In this document: one piece after another, positions 23,644-45,995 of the stretch | Layout: every line of letters starts with the position of its first letter | Position numbering within the stretch: position 1 is the stretch's first letter | The notes under the pieces: model-generated | What the model was told of the DNA's origin: nothing | The model's input: only the letters and a program-made list of their open reading frames with translations | Database searches by the model: none | NCBI RefSeq assembly: GCF_019175385.1 | Contig: NC_083337.1 | Coordinates: forward strand, 163,259,713 to 163,323,712 | Direction of reading: 5' to 3' | Origin: Lycium barbarum | Taxonomy: Eukaryota > Streptophyta > Magnoliopsida > Solanales > Solanaceae | DNA length: 64,000 bases | Program-made: the position numbers and the translations under genes

Positions 23644-23670
23644 CCTATAATGAGCATTGCATACGAATTA

Positions 23671-24835
23671 AAGCCCGTTTGGTTTAGCTGATTAAAAGTA
23701 GATGATAAGCATCAAGTGCTGAAAAGCATTTTCAGGTGCTGAAGCTGGTTTTATAAATAAGCATTTACATGTTTACATAAAAGTGTTGAAATTGATAATG
23801 AGCAATCAGTGCGTTTGGCAAAAAAGACCGGTAAGCCTCTTTTATGTCAAAAGGGCAAAGGTGTAAATACACCCCTCAACTTTGTGATTTAGAGTAGATA
23901 TATCCCTTGTTACAAAAGTGGTATATATATACCCCTATCGTTACAAAATGGTGCAAATATACCCCCGCTATTACAAAATGGTGCAAATATACCCTTTTTG
24001 CTGACGAAATTTAAAAAAAAAAAAATTAGGTTATTTTTAATTAAGAAAAATGTCATGCGACTTTAAAAAAAAGGTCTAACCATTTTTTTTAGTAGACATA
24101 CTTTTCTAAAGCCACATAGTAAATTTTTTCTGGTGGGTCGTGTCTGGTTCGTTTTAAAAAAATATCTCCATGTATTTAAAAAATAAGTCTACCCATTTTT
24201 TAAAATGAACCAGACCCGACCCACCAGAAAAAAATATATACTATGTGGCTTTAGAAAAAGTATGTCTACTAAAAAAAATGGTTAGACTTTTTTTTAAAGT
24301 CATGTGACATTTTTTTTAAATTAAAAAACAACCTAAATGATTTCTTTTTTAAATCCCATTACGAAAAGGGTATATTGCACTATTTTGTAACTGCAGGGGT
24401 ATATATACACCACTTTTTATAACAAGAGGCATATCTACTTTAAATCGTAAAATTGAGGGGTATATTTGCACCTTTGCCCATGTCAAAATGATCGTAATGT
24501 CCTTAAAGTTATTTATAAACAAATATAAATTTAAAAATATTTTTGCATAAAAAGGACGAATGATGGAAATAGAGTAGAGAAATAATTAAAATACGTTTTC
24601 GGAAGAGTATTTCATAGATTACAAAAAATATTAGGGATGAATTATAAAAAGTTTGGCCAAACCAAAAGTGCTTATTAGCTGTAACATTATAAGTTAGGGT
24701 ATCCAGGTTGCGGTTTTTAACTGATTTCTGCTTATAAGCACCTGACTTATAAGCACTTTTGCCGTAACCAATCACGCAAATAAATTAAAAAAATACTTAT
24801 GAACTAATTTAATCAGCTTATAAGCTTAGCCCAAC
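23671..24835. mobile_element. MITE split by a nested foldback element
   Basis: The left part (AAGCCCGTTTGGTTTAGCTG..ATTAAAAGTAG..AAGTGCTGAAGC) and the right part (AAGTGCTTATTAGCTG.., TTAATCAGCTTATAAGCTTAG) are the two halves of a widespread Solanaceae MITE with AGCTGATTAA near its ends. The halves are separated by the element at 23853-24479. The outer right end is degenerate. Confidence 0.55.
23853..24479. mobile_element. Foldback MITE, Mutator-like, nested in another MITE
   Basis: A 627-bp inverted repeat from GGGCAAAGGTGTAAATACAC to TATTTGCACCTTTGCCC. It is flanked by a perfect 9-bp duplication ATGTCAAAA (23844-23852 and 24480-24488). The arms contain repeats of GGTGCAAATATACCC-type blocks. 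It is the same broad class as 4483-4954. The inner arms also pair (CAGACCCGACCCACCAGAAA against its complement near 24130). No protein is encoded. Confidence 0.88.
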
Positions 24836-25359
24836 ATCCTAGTCGGACTTCCAAAATGAACACCGGACGTTAGGTGACAAATTATTTTTTTATTTTTGAG
24901 AAAAAAGAGTTTGGCTTTAAGGCTGCCGAATCTGTAATGTCAAATCATGTTGTTGGTATTTTGGAAGATAGTGAGGGGAGTGGGGGGCTATAGCCAGTCT
25001 GAGAGTGTAGAAAGATAGGTGGGTATACTTGTTTTGCTCTTCATTTATTTACTCTCTACTCATTTATGTTCTGATATTAGAGTCAGCACTAATCTGTCAT
25101 GTCAACATACTAGCCCATAGGAGTAGCCAGCTTTTATCTTTGTCCTTTCCCATTTGCCCACTTCATTTCTTTGCTCTATTTATTCAGACTTTCTACAATG
25201 TTCCTCACTTTCTCTTTATCACTTTACTATTTAAGCATGAGGTGAGGGATTCCTTTGCTTCCAGTCTTGGATTGCAATCAGTAAACACTTCCATTTTTCT
25301 TTTGTACTAGCACTGCAACCCTTTTCACCTTTAAAATGTAATTTTAACTAATAAACTTA
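24836..25359. other. Gene-free stretch
   Basis: No recognisable gene. An open frame at 25029-25310 (hydrophobic, no family match) has no supporting splice or codon pattern. GGGGAGTGGGGGGC near 24974 is a short G-rich phrase. Confidence 0.4.
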
Positions 25360-25689
25360 GGGGTCGTTCAATTGCTAGTTAGAGTTATGCATGTATTAGT
25401 ACTAATGCAAGGGTTAATTATGAGCGAATTTATGTATTATTTTATTTAGAGTTTAGTTATTCTTATATTAGTTATTTCGTCTTTTATTATGCATAAAAGA
25501 CACACAGATTCTCTTATAACTTATACATGTACGTATTAGTATGTGGATTTCTAAAATTCAAACGCCATATATTAGATGTGTTAAATTTTATATATAGGAA
25601 AAGAATGCTACCAAACATGATAGTAGTACTTATGCATGAATTAATACATGAATAACTTAGCTCGTAATAACCAGCAATCAAATGACCCA
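25360..25689. mobile_element. Tourist/Harbinger-like MITE with TTA target duplication
   Basis: A 330-bp element with inverted ends GGGGTCGTTCAATTGCTAG and CAGCAATCAAATGACCCA. It is flanked by TTA on both sides (25357-25359 and 25690-25692), the 3-bp target preference of PIF/Harbinger elements. The interior is AT-rich and non-coding. Confidence 0.8.
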
Positions 25690-25692
25690 TTA

Positions 25693-28600
25693 GGGGTGTT
25701 TGGTTAAGAAATATGCAAGAATTGTAATACAGAGATTAATAATGCATTATAATCTAGAGAAAACTGCATCAGACTTTTTTTTCTTTTTCCACCTTGTCTA
25801 TTAGTTTCCGCAAAAAATTACACTGGCTTGGAGGGGGGCTTTAGTACCTGACCTCCTTGATTTTTAGAACAGTAGGTTACACTATCCTTTTAGCAAGCTA
25901 CAAACTTCTATCAGTCACAGTCTTAGCAAACTATATAAAGATGCATTGAAACTATAAGAAGTTATTCCAATTCATTTGTTTAATATTTTCCTAAAAATGG
26001 AGCTCATAGGGTTGTAGGTACATGCAATGCCTAAACCTAATTCTCAACATTGCCTGAAGACAATAGAGCGGCTACAAATGTGCGGTCTAGTAGGTATTCT
26101 TGTGATCATCGTATTTTTACAGGAACTCAAATAAATAGTACTCCACTATTTAACTAGTTCATCACTTGTACAAATATAGAACAAGAACTTGCTTACTTTA
26201 GTTTGTTATCATTTCCATTTGATTGTTTTAAGTCAATAGTTCGACAAATGGTAGTCATTATTCATTTCCATTTAATTGATCTGCAGCGTATATATCACTC
26301 ACTTCCCTTTTCTCGTAGTTCTGCGCTGATTGTAAATCATTGTCCTGCTATTGTTGCTATTCAACTCTCCACCAAATATTTTTTAAAAAAAATGAAAAAG
26401 ATGGTGGAATTTGTGTTCCGGCAAACTTCGTGCATTTGTCCACTGGATATTCAAGTCAGAGTTAAGAATTTTTAAATACTTTTCGTCTTCTCATTTAATT
26501 GTTTGTTCTGTTGTTTAAGAAAATCAGAATTCGTAGAAAGTGTTCTTTTATCATTCATCAACTCTTCTTATCAAAAGAACCATGACCACTTAGAAAACGC
26601 TTTTGAGCTATGGATATATCTATATATATATATATATAAAGAATTAATCTAGAAAAAAAGGAAAGATCTAGTGACTCCTCCAATAACATTTCCAAAAGAT
26701 CCTTTGCTTTGCTGCTAGTGAATAAGTGTATACCGTACGGTTAACATTTTTACTCTTTAGCATATCTTTTTGAGATGCTGCTGGATCTGGTAAAAGAGGG
26801 AGGCATCTTTAATAGAACTGTAACCATTATGACGAATCCAATATATATTCTCCAATGATGTTCAAGTTTCGATTTCACATTTACAACCCCTCAGGTTTCT
26901 CATGAATGAAAATGGCCTCTTGAAGGACACATTGGAAAATTTGGCAAAGTATACGTAGGACTGGGGTTAAAAATAGAAGTAGGATACTAAAATAAGGTAG
27001 GCTATTGTTATGTTCTGATTCCCCTTTCCTATCTTCAACTACTGTTTTAGTACTCCTTAATTTCAAACATTTGAGCTTATGGATGCGTTTGATACGAAGG
27101 AAAATGTTTTCCACAAAAAAAAAGTTTTTCAGAAAAATAAATGGGCTTCTTATTTATATTCTTGGGCAAAAATATTATCCTAAAAGTATTTATATATAAT
27201 CTAGACAAATATTATGGGGGTTGGGGAGTGGGGATGGAGTGAGTGTGGGGATGGGGTGGCGTGGAGGGTGTGGAGGTGGGGTGGGCTGGGGTTGAGGGTG
27301 TGGGGTAGCGGTGAGGGTGAAGATGAGGTGAGTTCGAGGGTACTTAGGAGGAGACAATCAATATGAAATATCTTGTAGGACTTGTCTTCTCTACTTTCTT
27401 TAGGGAAGATATTTTTCTTATTTTTAAGAAACTTATTTTCCTAAAAAAAATATTTTTAATTTTTTTTAATCTACCAAGCATGAGAAAATTGAAAAATATC
27501 GAAAACACCTTATATTCCTCTTTATTTACTACTGTTGTAAGTGGATATCACATTCGGTATTACTTGCATAAACTGAGATTATCCGTCCTCATACACACCA
27601 ATAAGTCTTGCAAGACTAACCGTGCTCAGGTGCGAAGGATTATTCACCCTTCACGAAAGATTTCAGTCCGAGCCCTGAGAATGAAGATAGCAATTTACCC
27701 GCTTAACAAGTCTACCTGACGTGGATCGAGATTAGTAAGGATAATGAATTTCGACTATCAGATGGTCAAACCGAAAGAAGAAATCTTGTAAGTTGGTGGT
27801 TTGGTTTTTAAGCTACTCATCTATGATCCTATCACCCAATACCCTAAAAACATGAGGGAGGGGGAACCCACATGCATGTTACCCAATATCAAGAAGGGTG
27901 GTCTAGTCCAAATTATTTAAAGATAGTCAAGAAAAATAAAGATTATAGTGCCTTTTGGGGTTTCCTATTATAGCATAGACCCACCAGATATTGAAGATAA
28001 CTTTAGGTTTAATGAGATTCAACAAGCACCACCACACTAGCTAAGATTCAATCTCTTTCCCATTTCCTTTACTTGTTTAGAAGATTGAGCACCTATAACA
28101 ATAATATACACATACACGGTACACGTCTATGTATAGGGTGCGTTTGGTTGGCCAAAATGCTTTGAAAAGTATTTTCTCTGAAAAAACAAGTTCCTTAAAA
28201 TCAATAAAATGACTTCCCTAAAAAGTAGGGAAACAGGTTCCCTAAGTGATACAAAGATCAGTCTCCTCCCCACCCCCAACCCAACAATAATGTACTCCCT
28301 CTTCTCCCAAATCGCGTGTATACCTAAATTTCACTTCGTCCTATAGCAATGTATAGACAAACAGGCCTAATCTGTTAAGTAGCTGTACTTGAGAAACTCT
28401 GTGATATAGGCTAGTGTTGTGCCCCAAACAGTTGAACTTAACATTAGATAGGGCTAAATCCAATTGCAAAAATAAGCAACAGTTCACCATCAAGTAGCTT
28501 GCTTTCTCACTGTAGTAGTACAACCCATATGTTTTCAGGGGTGGCGATCGAAGCTGGAACCCCAAGGTATAATGCACAGTGGGATCACCAAAATTGCAAA

Positions 28601-28988
28601 TGAAAATTAATATAATTTCTTATCTAATGACATTCAATAACTTCATGTCAGAAAAGAACTTACCCTTTTTGTTTCCTCTTCTCAAAACTTATATAGCAGG
28701 AGGTGCATAAGCAATCTGTTCCAAACTACTTTCTTATCTGCAGGAAAAATAAAAGGAAAATATCTTCTATTCAAAACGGCTATGTAAATAAGAACCTTAA
28801 TTTCTTTCCCTCTTTGCTACAATTCTACATAATCCTTATTCCCACTCCACTAGATTCTTTTTGATCCAAAATTACAACTAAACTAGATGATGCCAAAGGT
28901 CAAAGAATGTTGTAATCAAAACGATTCCTATAAGGCTTTGCGAAAAGATAAACCAAGCCTTGATGTTTAGTAACACTATCGTCTAACA
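25693..28988. other. Gene-free stretch between MITEs and UBP8
   Basis: No gene is supported across 3.3 kb. A TA microsatellite lies at 26619-26638 and a G-rich minisatellite at about 27210-27320. Sequence around 28135-28250 (GCGTTTGGTTGGCCAAAATG) and 27080-27480 has the look of decayed MITEs. The last few hundred bases probably include the 3' UTR of UBP8, which is transcribed leftwards. Confidence 0.45.
27210..27320 (+). repeat. G-rich minisatellite (GGGG-N runs)
   Basis: About 110 bp of the + strand is a string of GGGGTTGGGG, GTGTGGGGATGGGG, GGAGGTGGGGTGGG-type blocks with many runs of three or four G. Such a strand can form G-quadruplexes in principle. It sits in otherwise AT-rich DNA. Confidence 0.8.
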
Positions 28989-40224
<11,236 letters not shown>

Positions 40225-40367
40225 ACCGGAATTCTAGAGAGACAGACACGGACCCGAGCGGACTTCTTTTCAGAAATGGGAAAATATTATGCGCATTTGC
40301 TGCACATTGGAGCTTTTTTCTCTCAATGAAAGAGGAGATTCAGGGAACAGAATATATATTTATGAAT
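40225..40367 (-). promoter_or_regulatory. UBP8 5' leader and proximal promoter
   Basis: The region just upstream of the UBP8 start codon (transcribed leftwards). It contains the phrase AATATATATTTATG at about 40350 on the + strand, which gives a TATA-like stretch on the - strand. The transcription start cannot be fixed from sequence alone. Confidence 0.4.
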
Positions 40368-40838
40368 AATACAGTAACTAACTAAATTCAATGCTTATAT
40401 ATTTTCTTTTTTTCCTATTATTATTACCATTTAAATGAAATTAAATTATTTCCTACAGATTTCTTTTTCTTTCAGAATTTAAGACAAGTGAGAAAAGGTA
40501 ATCTAAGGACATTGCAGATTGAAAAATACAGTAAGTAATTCAATGTTTTTTTTGTTTTACTCTTATTTTATTATATTATTATTAAGGATACTTAATCACA
40601 TAACTTTATAAAGATTCCTTTATTCTTTCAAAATTTAAGAGAAGTAAGGCAAGGTAATCTAAAGACAGATCAGATTGAAAAATACAGCAACTAATTAAAT
40701 GCTTAAATATTTTCTATTTTTACCATTATTATATTAATTAAAGTTACTTCAATCATAAGATTTTATAAAGTTCCCTTTTTATTCTTTCAGAATTTTTAAG
40801 AGAAATGAGAAAAAGTAATCTAAGGACAGATCAGAAGG
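40368..40838. repeat. Three tandem ~157-bp units in the UBP8 upstream region
   Basis: Units 40368-40524, 40525-40680 and 40681-40838 each begin AATACAGYAA-like text and each contain TTCTTTCARAATTTAAGA followed by AAGGTAATCTAA and (in two) GACAGATCAGA. Period lengths are 157, 156 and 158 bp. The array begins about 145 bp before the UBP8 start codon and so lies in its promoter. Confidence 0.88.
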
Positions 40839-42147
40839 ATCTTGACTGTACATCTTATCTTATTTTTACAGCTAAGCTAATTCTGCATGTCTTTTTATTT
40901 TTTGCCTTCTTTTGTCCCTGATTTTCTTATAATATTTATAATGGACTATTCATGCAAATTAAGTTGAAGGGACCTTTTTTGTGTTTTGATGCAAATTACG
41001 TTGGGAATGCACGTAGTTAGATGGGAGTTAAATCAAAAAGATGTTTTAGTTAGTGAAACTCTAAGTATATTTTTTTTCTTTTAAACAAGTTTAAGGGCAC
41101 CTTTGTGCTTCTTGTTCATAATTAATGAAAAGATTGTTTTTGACTCGAGCGGTCAAACACCCTCCAATCAGAACCTAGTCTTTTTATAAGAAATAAGGAT
41201 CTAAGAGAGATTAAGTTATAAAAAATTATGAGATTTCACGCGAAGAATAAGCCTCGTTTTGTGAAGATTTTCAAATTAACTCCCACGTCATCAAATAATA
41301 TTATCCGATTTTAAAAAGTGAGAAAGAAAGACTTGTCCAAATCTATATAACAAACTAGGAAACTTAGTTAGTGAAATCCTCATAATAATTATTTTTATTG
41401 CATTTAATATATAGTTGAAATATACTTATACTATCTTACAAAATCACATAAGATGTATAACCAATTATTTGAAAAAACACCTCCGAATAATAATACCAAT
41501 TTTTCAAACATTACAACCCACATTTATAACGAAGTTATGTAAAATTATTGATGCTTAGGAACATAAATGATAATGAATTAGATCGTTGATACTTCAAAAA
41601 TTCTTATAATTACGTTCTGGTAAAGATGAGAGAGAAAATGTAATAACTTTTTCCCCAGGATAACAAAGTTAGTAACCCGAATAAAAAAACTAAGAAATAA
41701 AGACTTTTGTTGAACTTTGTCTTTGATATTACTGTAGAATATAAGAATCCTTTTTTTTCTTCTAAATGTGAGCATGTAAGAAGTATCCAACCCTTGGAGA
41801 AAGAGATATATTACATGTGTATATATTGGATGAATTTGGGAAAAAAGTAAGTTTGTATTTTTCCCCTCTCTTTTTTTTTTCCTCTCCGTGACAAATAGAA
41901 AAATACAAAAAATTTATGTTGTTAAAGTAAATTTGTAACACTTCCCTTATATCTATCACAACTTTTTTAATTCATAAGATCTAAGACACGTATCAACAGC
42001 CAAATATTTTTTTGTACCTTTCGAAAGATATTCACAAAGTTAGCAACAGCCTACTGGTCACTAGTTACCAAAAAAAAGACTACCGGCCACTCCTAAAGAA
42101 ACCTTAAAAGAGTAACATTTACAGCAAGCAAAATTGTTCTATACTTA
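40839..42147. other. Gene-free AT-rich stretch
   Basis: No gene or element is supported. Short open frames on the - strand have no resemblance to known proteins. Confidence 0.4.
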
Positions 42148-42803
42148 GTAGGGGTTGGGACATGCGATGATTTCATATCGTGATTTCAAATCGGTGTTCG
42201 TTTATGCAACTTGCACAAATTTTTATAATTTCAACTTCATATCATGATTTCAAATCACAAATCATCCAAAAAGACATGATTTGGGATTCCAAATCATGAT
42301 TTCAAAATTTTTAAATGTAAAACTTGACCAATAAGTTTATATTTTGTAAAAAAAAAAAAAAAATCCATAAGTTGGTAGATATATTCACCAACCATGTTTA
42401 CCAACTATTTATATCAAATATTAAAAGATCTGCAAATTGATATTATATTTATAACAAATTTACTCTTACCAACCATGTGGGAGGATTATATTAAAGAGTA
42501 GTTACACTACAACTCATGTTCAATTTTCCTTTTTACTAAACTAAAATTTGATCAATTGATATTGTATTTTTTAGAAAGGTCTTCTAGTAGCGTATAAATT
42601 TTGTTATGAATTATGATTTGCTCAATCAATAAAATTATATAAGAATTGGAAAAGTTTTGATGGTTTTCACAATTTGTGGGGTTTTTATCTCTATGAGAAA
42701 AAGTACAATTAAAGAATTCCAAATTGTATGTCCAAACAAAACTTCAACTTCAAATCATCAGGATTTCATATCATAATTTCAAATCATGTCCAAACGGCTC
42801 CTC
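42148..42803. mobile_element. MITE with ATTTCAAATCATG repeats
   Basis: The left end has TGGGACATGCGATGATTTCA and repeated TTTCATATC..GATTTCAAATC. The right end has TTCATATCATAATTTCAAAT followed by CATGTCCAAACGGCTCC. These are inverted and match the look of a common Solanaceae MITE starting GCCGTTTGGACATGATTT. The left boundary is degenerate and no target duplication was identified. Confidence 0.45.
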
Positions 42804-44130
42804 ACTGTTGCTCAACGCACACGCAAGTATATACAAGTAATATATGTTTTAAAGTCCATATATCGTACTCACAGAGACTTAGATTTTATATTGTTCAACT
42901 AATTCAAATTCCATTGTAACTATTCAAGAGAGTGAAATCAAGATGTTTGTTGTAACTAGACTATTGACTGAAAGTAAATTAATAAATGAAAACTTTGTGA
43001 TTTAGATGACTAGGAATAAGACCGTAAGGTTTATCAAATGAAAAAGAGTTCCAGGGTCATAGCGTTCGACAATCCAGTTAGTCTTCCGACACTTCTACCT
43101 ATCATATTTCCTGGGTTACGGGTTTATGTTAACTTAATGATAATCTTTCAAACTACTCACAAGCCTGTAGATGTTACTCTTAACGTCTATATTTTTATGA
43201 TCGCCAGAAATAACAAGAACACATTTATATTTCCATAACCAACTAAGTAGGGCTAGAGGATATATTTCTATCCTTAGTAGCGAAACGATTAATTGAACAA
43301 ACTCTATTTATTCTTATTACGTACGTGAAGTCGCTCTTTCAAGTTCAACTCATGCATCACCAATAGTGTCTAATTGGTGATCAAGTAATTAAACAATTAA
43401 GCACAAGAATAAATAAGAAACCCAAACGATGGAAATTTAATGGATAGAAATTATCGTCAAACCAACTATCATGTCTTTTGCCACAACCCTAGAATAAGAG
43501 AGTTTAGCTACTCATGATTCGTGAAGAGGAACAAGAATTCATGAATAATCTAGGGTTGAATGAAGAAAATAAAACAAAACCTAAGAAAATAAGAACGACG
43601 ACTTACAAGTCGTAAGAATAATCCCAGCACGTTGTTTCTAACCTAAAAACGTCTATTTCTAGTCTAGGTCAAAATTTGAAATAATTAAAACCAAATCCCG
43701 ATTGAATGGGAAAACTAGACGAGGTCTTGCGATGGCTGCGCGACGCGAGCTCATCGCGGGAGTGTCTGTCGATTTTTGCAGACATAAATTCAGAGAGGCC
43801 TCTCATGCGCTACGCGGGCTGCTCGCCTAGATGCCTTCAATTGCTCAATTTTCACTCCAAGTGTCGCACATCAGAGAGGCCTCTCATGCGCTACGCGGGC
43901 TGCTCGCCTAGATGCCTTCAATTGCTCAATTTTCACTCCAAGTGTCGCACACTCCTCTTGTCCTCTCGTCCAAGTGCACTAAGCTCCATTTTCTCTCAAA
44001 AATGCTTGGATTTTCTTCATTCTATCTCGTTGTACTTAAACACACAAACATACCAACATAAGATCGAATACAACGATTTCATTATAAAGAATGCAATTAA
44101 AGTACTAAGATAAGGAGGGAAAGTGCTGCA
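42804..44130. repeat. Unclassified repeat-like stretch with an exact 81-bp tandem duplication
   Basis: An apparently identical 81-bp unit occurs twice in a row (43790-43870 and 43871-43951), starting TCAGAGAGGCCTCTCATGCG. The period is a multiple of three, so an open frame (43706-44113) runs through both copies, but no known protein is recognised. The G+C content around 43730-43970 is well above the flanks. The surrounding sequence reads like non-coding retrotransposon DNA, which is inference. Confidence 0.6.
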
Positions 44131-44356
44131 AAATGTAGATATTTGTGTCAAATATCACTCATGCTATTATGTATAGCTATTTCATACTAGCTAATGTACT
44201 TTAAATGTGTCCTCTGTGATCCACATAAATGTAAAAAAATTAAACAGTGTGTTTTCAAATTAAAAACCTTCCTCAAAATTACTCCTTCCTATTTAGATAT
44301 CAGTCATTTTATCTCACTATATTTGTTTTAAATACATAAAAATAGAAAACTAAAAA
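44131..44356. other. Short gene-free gap
   Basis: AT-rich; a phrase ACTCCTTCCTATTTAGATAT near 44281 resembles a decayed Stowaway end. Nothing else is supported. Confidence 0.35.
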
Positions 44357-44561
44357 CGGAAAAGGGTCAAATATACCCTGTCTGTTGGAAAAGGGCTAAA
44401 TATATCCCTCGTTATACTTTGGGTTCAAATATACCCCTGCCGTTATACTATTGGTTCAAATATACCCCTCCTGCCATTATACTATATTTGAACCAATAGT
44501 ATAACGACAGGGGTATATTTGAACCTAAAGTATAACGGCAGGGGTATATTTGGCCCTTTTC
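44357..44561. mobile_element. Small foldback MITE, same family as 4483-4954
   Basis: The left arm (CGGAAAAGGGTCAAATATAC, then GGTTCAAATATACCCCTGCC) is mirrored by the right arm (GACAGGGGTATATTTGAACC, then ATTTGGCCCTTTTC). The left terminus is duplicated (GGAAAAGGG occurs twice). A clean 9-bp target duplication is not visible, since the flanks are A-rich. Confidence 0.75.
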
Positions 44562-45467
44562 TAAAATAAAAATAATGATTACTTTTTTTTCAACTTTATC
44601 TTTACCGGTTTGATTAGTGGAGAGTTAATTGACGTTCAAAAAAAGATAGATACAATATAATAGTTTAAATATTATAATTAAAGCTATTAAATTTCCTTTC
44701 TTAAGTAAAAAACTTGAAAGAAGTGAATATAAGGATTTTAGTTAAGCAGAAAGGGAGGGGGGGTCCACACATTTAAAAACAAACAACCATTTTAAATAAA
44801 CCCTAGTCAAACTTGGAACTAAATTTAATGACACTTAATATAATTAATGACTTAAATATATTTCCTTAACTAATTGTAACACAACAACATCCATTGTTTT
44901 GGAAGCATGCGTGCAAGATCTCTTCGGCTTTTGGTCACTTCTCCACATAATATTTTATCTTTGAATACCAATCTTAAAAAAAAATCAAACATCATTAATG
45001 GAGAAAAAAAACTCGTTCATTTAAAAAAAAAAAAAACTATGACAAAATATTAATTTAACTTGCTAGCAAGCATATTAGGAATACATTAAAATTTGAGATA
45101 CATTTAATGCATATTTTAATTTGAATTTTCCAAGTTGAATTATGAGAAGAAAAGAATCACATTTTTTGATTTGATACAAATTTTTACTTTTAGTATTTGA
45201 TGATAAATATTGAAGCATGGACGGATCGACGCTTGCATAATTATTAAGGGTAAGTTGTATCCATTGACGACTCAAATGTACTTTTACCATATTATGTAGC
45301 CTTAAATGTAGTTTAAGGAAATTGGATTGAATCTTTAGAAATAGATTTGACTCTTTGACTTTAATTCATGTGTTCTCTTTTGTAATTCAAACTCAAATCT
45401 CATTTCAAAAGAGATACTAGTTGCTTATTTTAGTTAAATTATTTCCCACAAGTTATTTAGTTACTAA
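44562..45467. other. Gene-free AT-rich stretch
   Basis: No gene, RNA or bounded repeat was recognised. Confidence 0.4.
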
Positions 45468-45480
45468 GCTATCGCAACTT

Positions 45481-45641
45481 TTTTTTTTTTTGATGAAAAA
45501 TGAAAAAACTGTAAGTGGGGTGCTAGGGAAAGGACAACCCAAATCAATAAACATGTAATAATTGCTGAAACTGAACATAAGTACTCTGTGTTCTGAATGA
45601 GAAACCATTTGTTTATCTGAGTAAATAAGCTACAGCCTCAG
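45481..45641 (-). mobile_element. Retroposed 3' fragment with 13-bp target duplication
   Basis: A 161-bp insert whose left end is a run of T (a poly-A tail if read on the - strand, after TTTTTCATC). It is bracketed by the perfect direct repeat GCTATCGCAACTT (45468-45480 and 45642-45654). This is the footprint of target-primed reverse transcription. The body is not recognised; it may be a truncated LINE 3' end or a piece of a host mRNA 3' UTR. Confidence 0.82.
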
Positions 45642-45729
45642 GCTATCGCAACTTGTAAACACTGTTGGTAATTAATAAATAGTAGCGTCTTGAATTGATT
45701 TACAGTATTACTCCCTTTGATCATATTAA

Positions 45730-45992
45730 GAGCCTGTTTTGATGGGCTTATGCCTAAAAGCTGAAAACAGCTTATAAGCCAAAAAAAATAAGTTGGGGTA
45801 GTCTAACTTATTTTTTTTTGGCTTATAAGCTGTTTTCAGCTTATAAGCTGCTTTAGATAAGCTAAGTCAAATAGGCCCAATTATTTTTTTGAACTTATTT
45901 TAAGCACAAAATGATTTTAAGCTAGTCAGCCAAATACTCAAAAAAGCTGAAAACAGCTTATAAGCAACTTATAAGCCAATCCAAACGGGCTC
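45730..45992. mobile_element. Tourist-like MITE with TAA target duplication
   Basis: A 263-bp palindrome-like element from GAGCCTGTTTTGATGGGCTT to AAGCCAATCCAAACGGGCTC, with repeated GCTGAAAACAGCTTATAAGC inside. The flanks are TAA on both sides (45727-45729 and 45993-45995), the 3-bp target of PIF/Harbinger elements. Confidence 0.85.
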
Positions 45993-45995
45993 TAA

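Noticed and set aside
26203..26475. Open frame and partial likeness of its flank to YABBY2 intron 1 (CTGCGCTGAT..AAAT..TTGT near 9558 and 26320)
   Set aside because: The similarity covers only a short phrase and could be chance; no YABBY exon is present there.
42728..43238. Two small open frames on the + strand
   Set aside because: One lies across a MITE end; neither has a recognisable motif or splice context.
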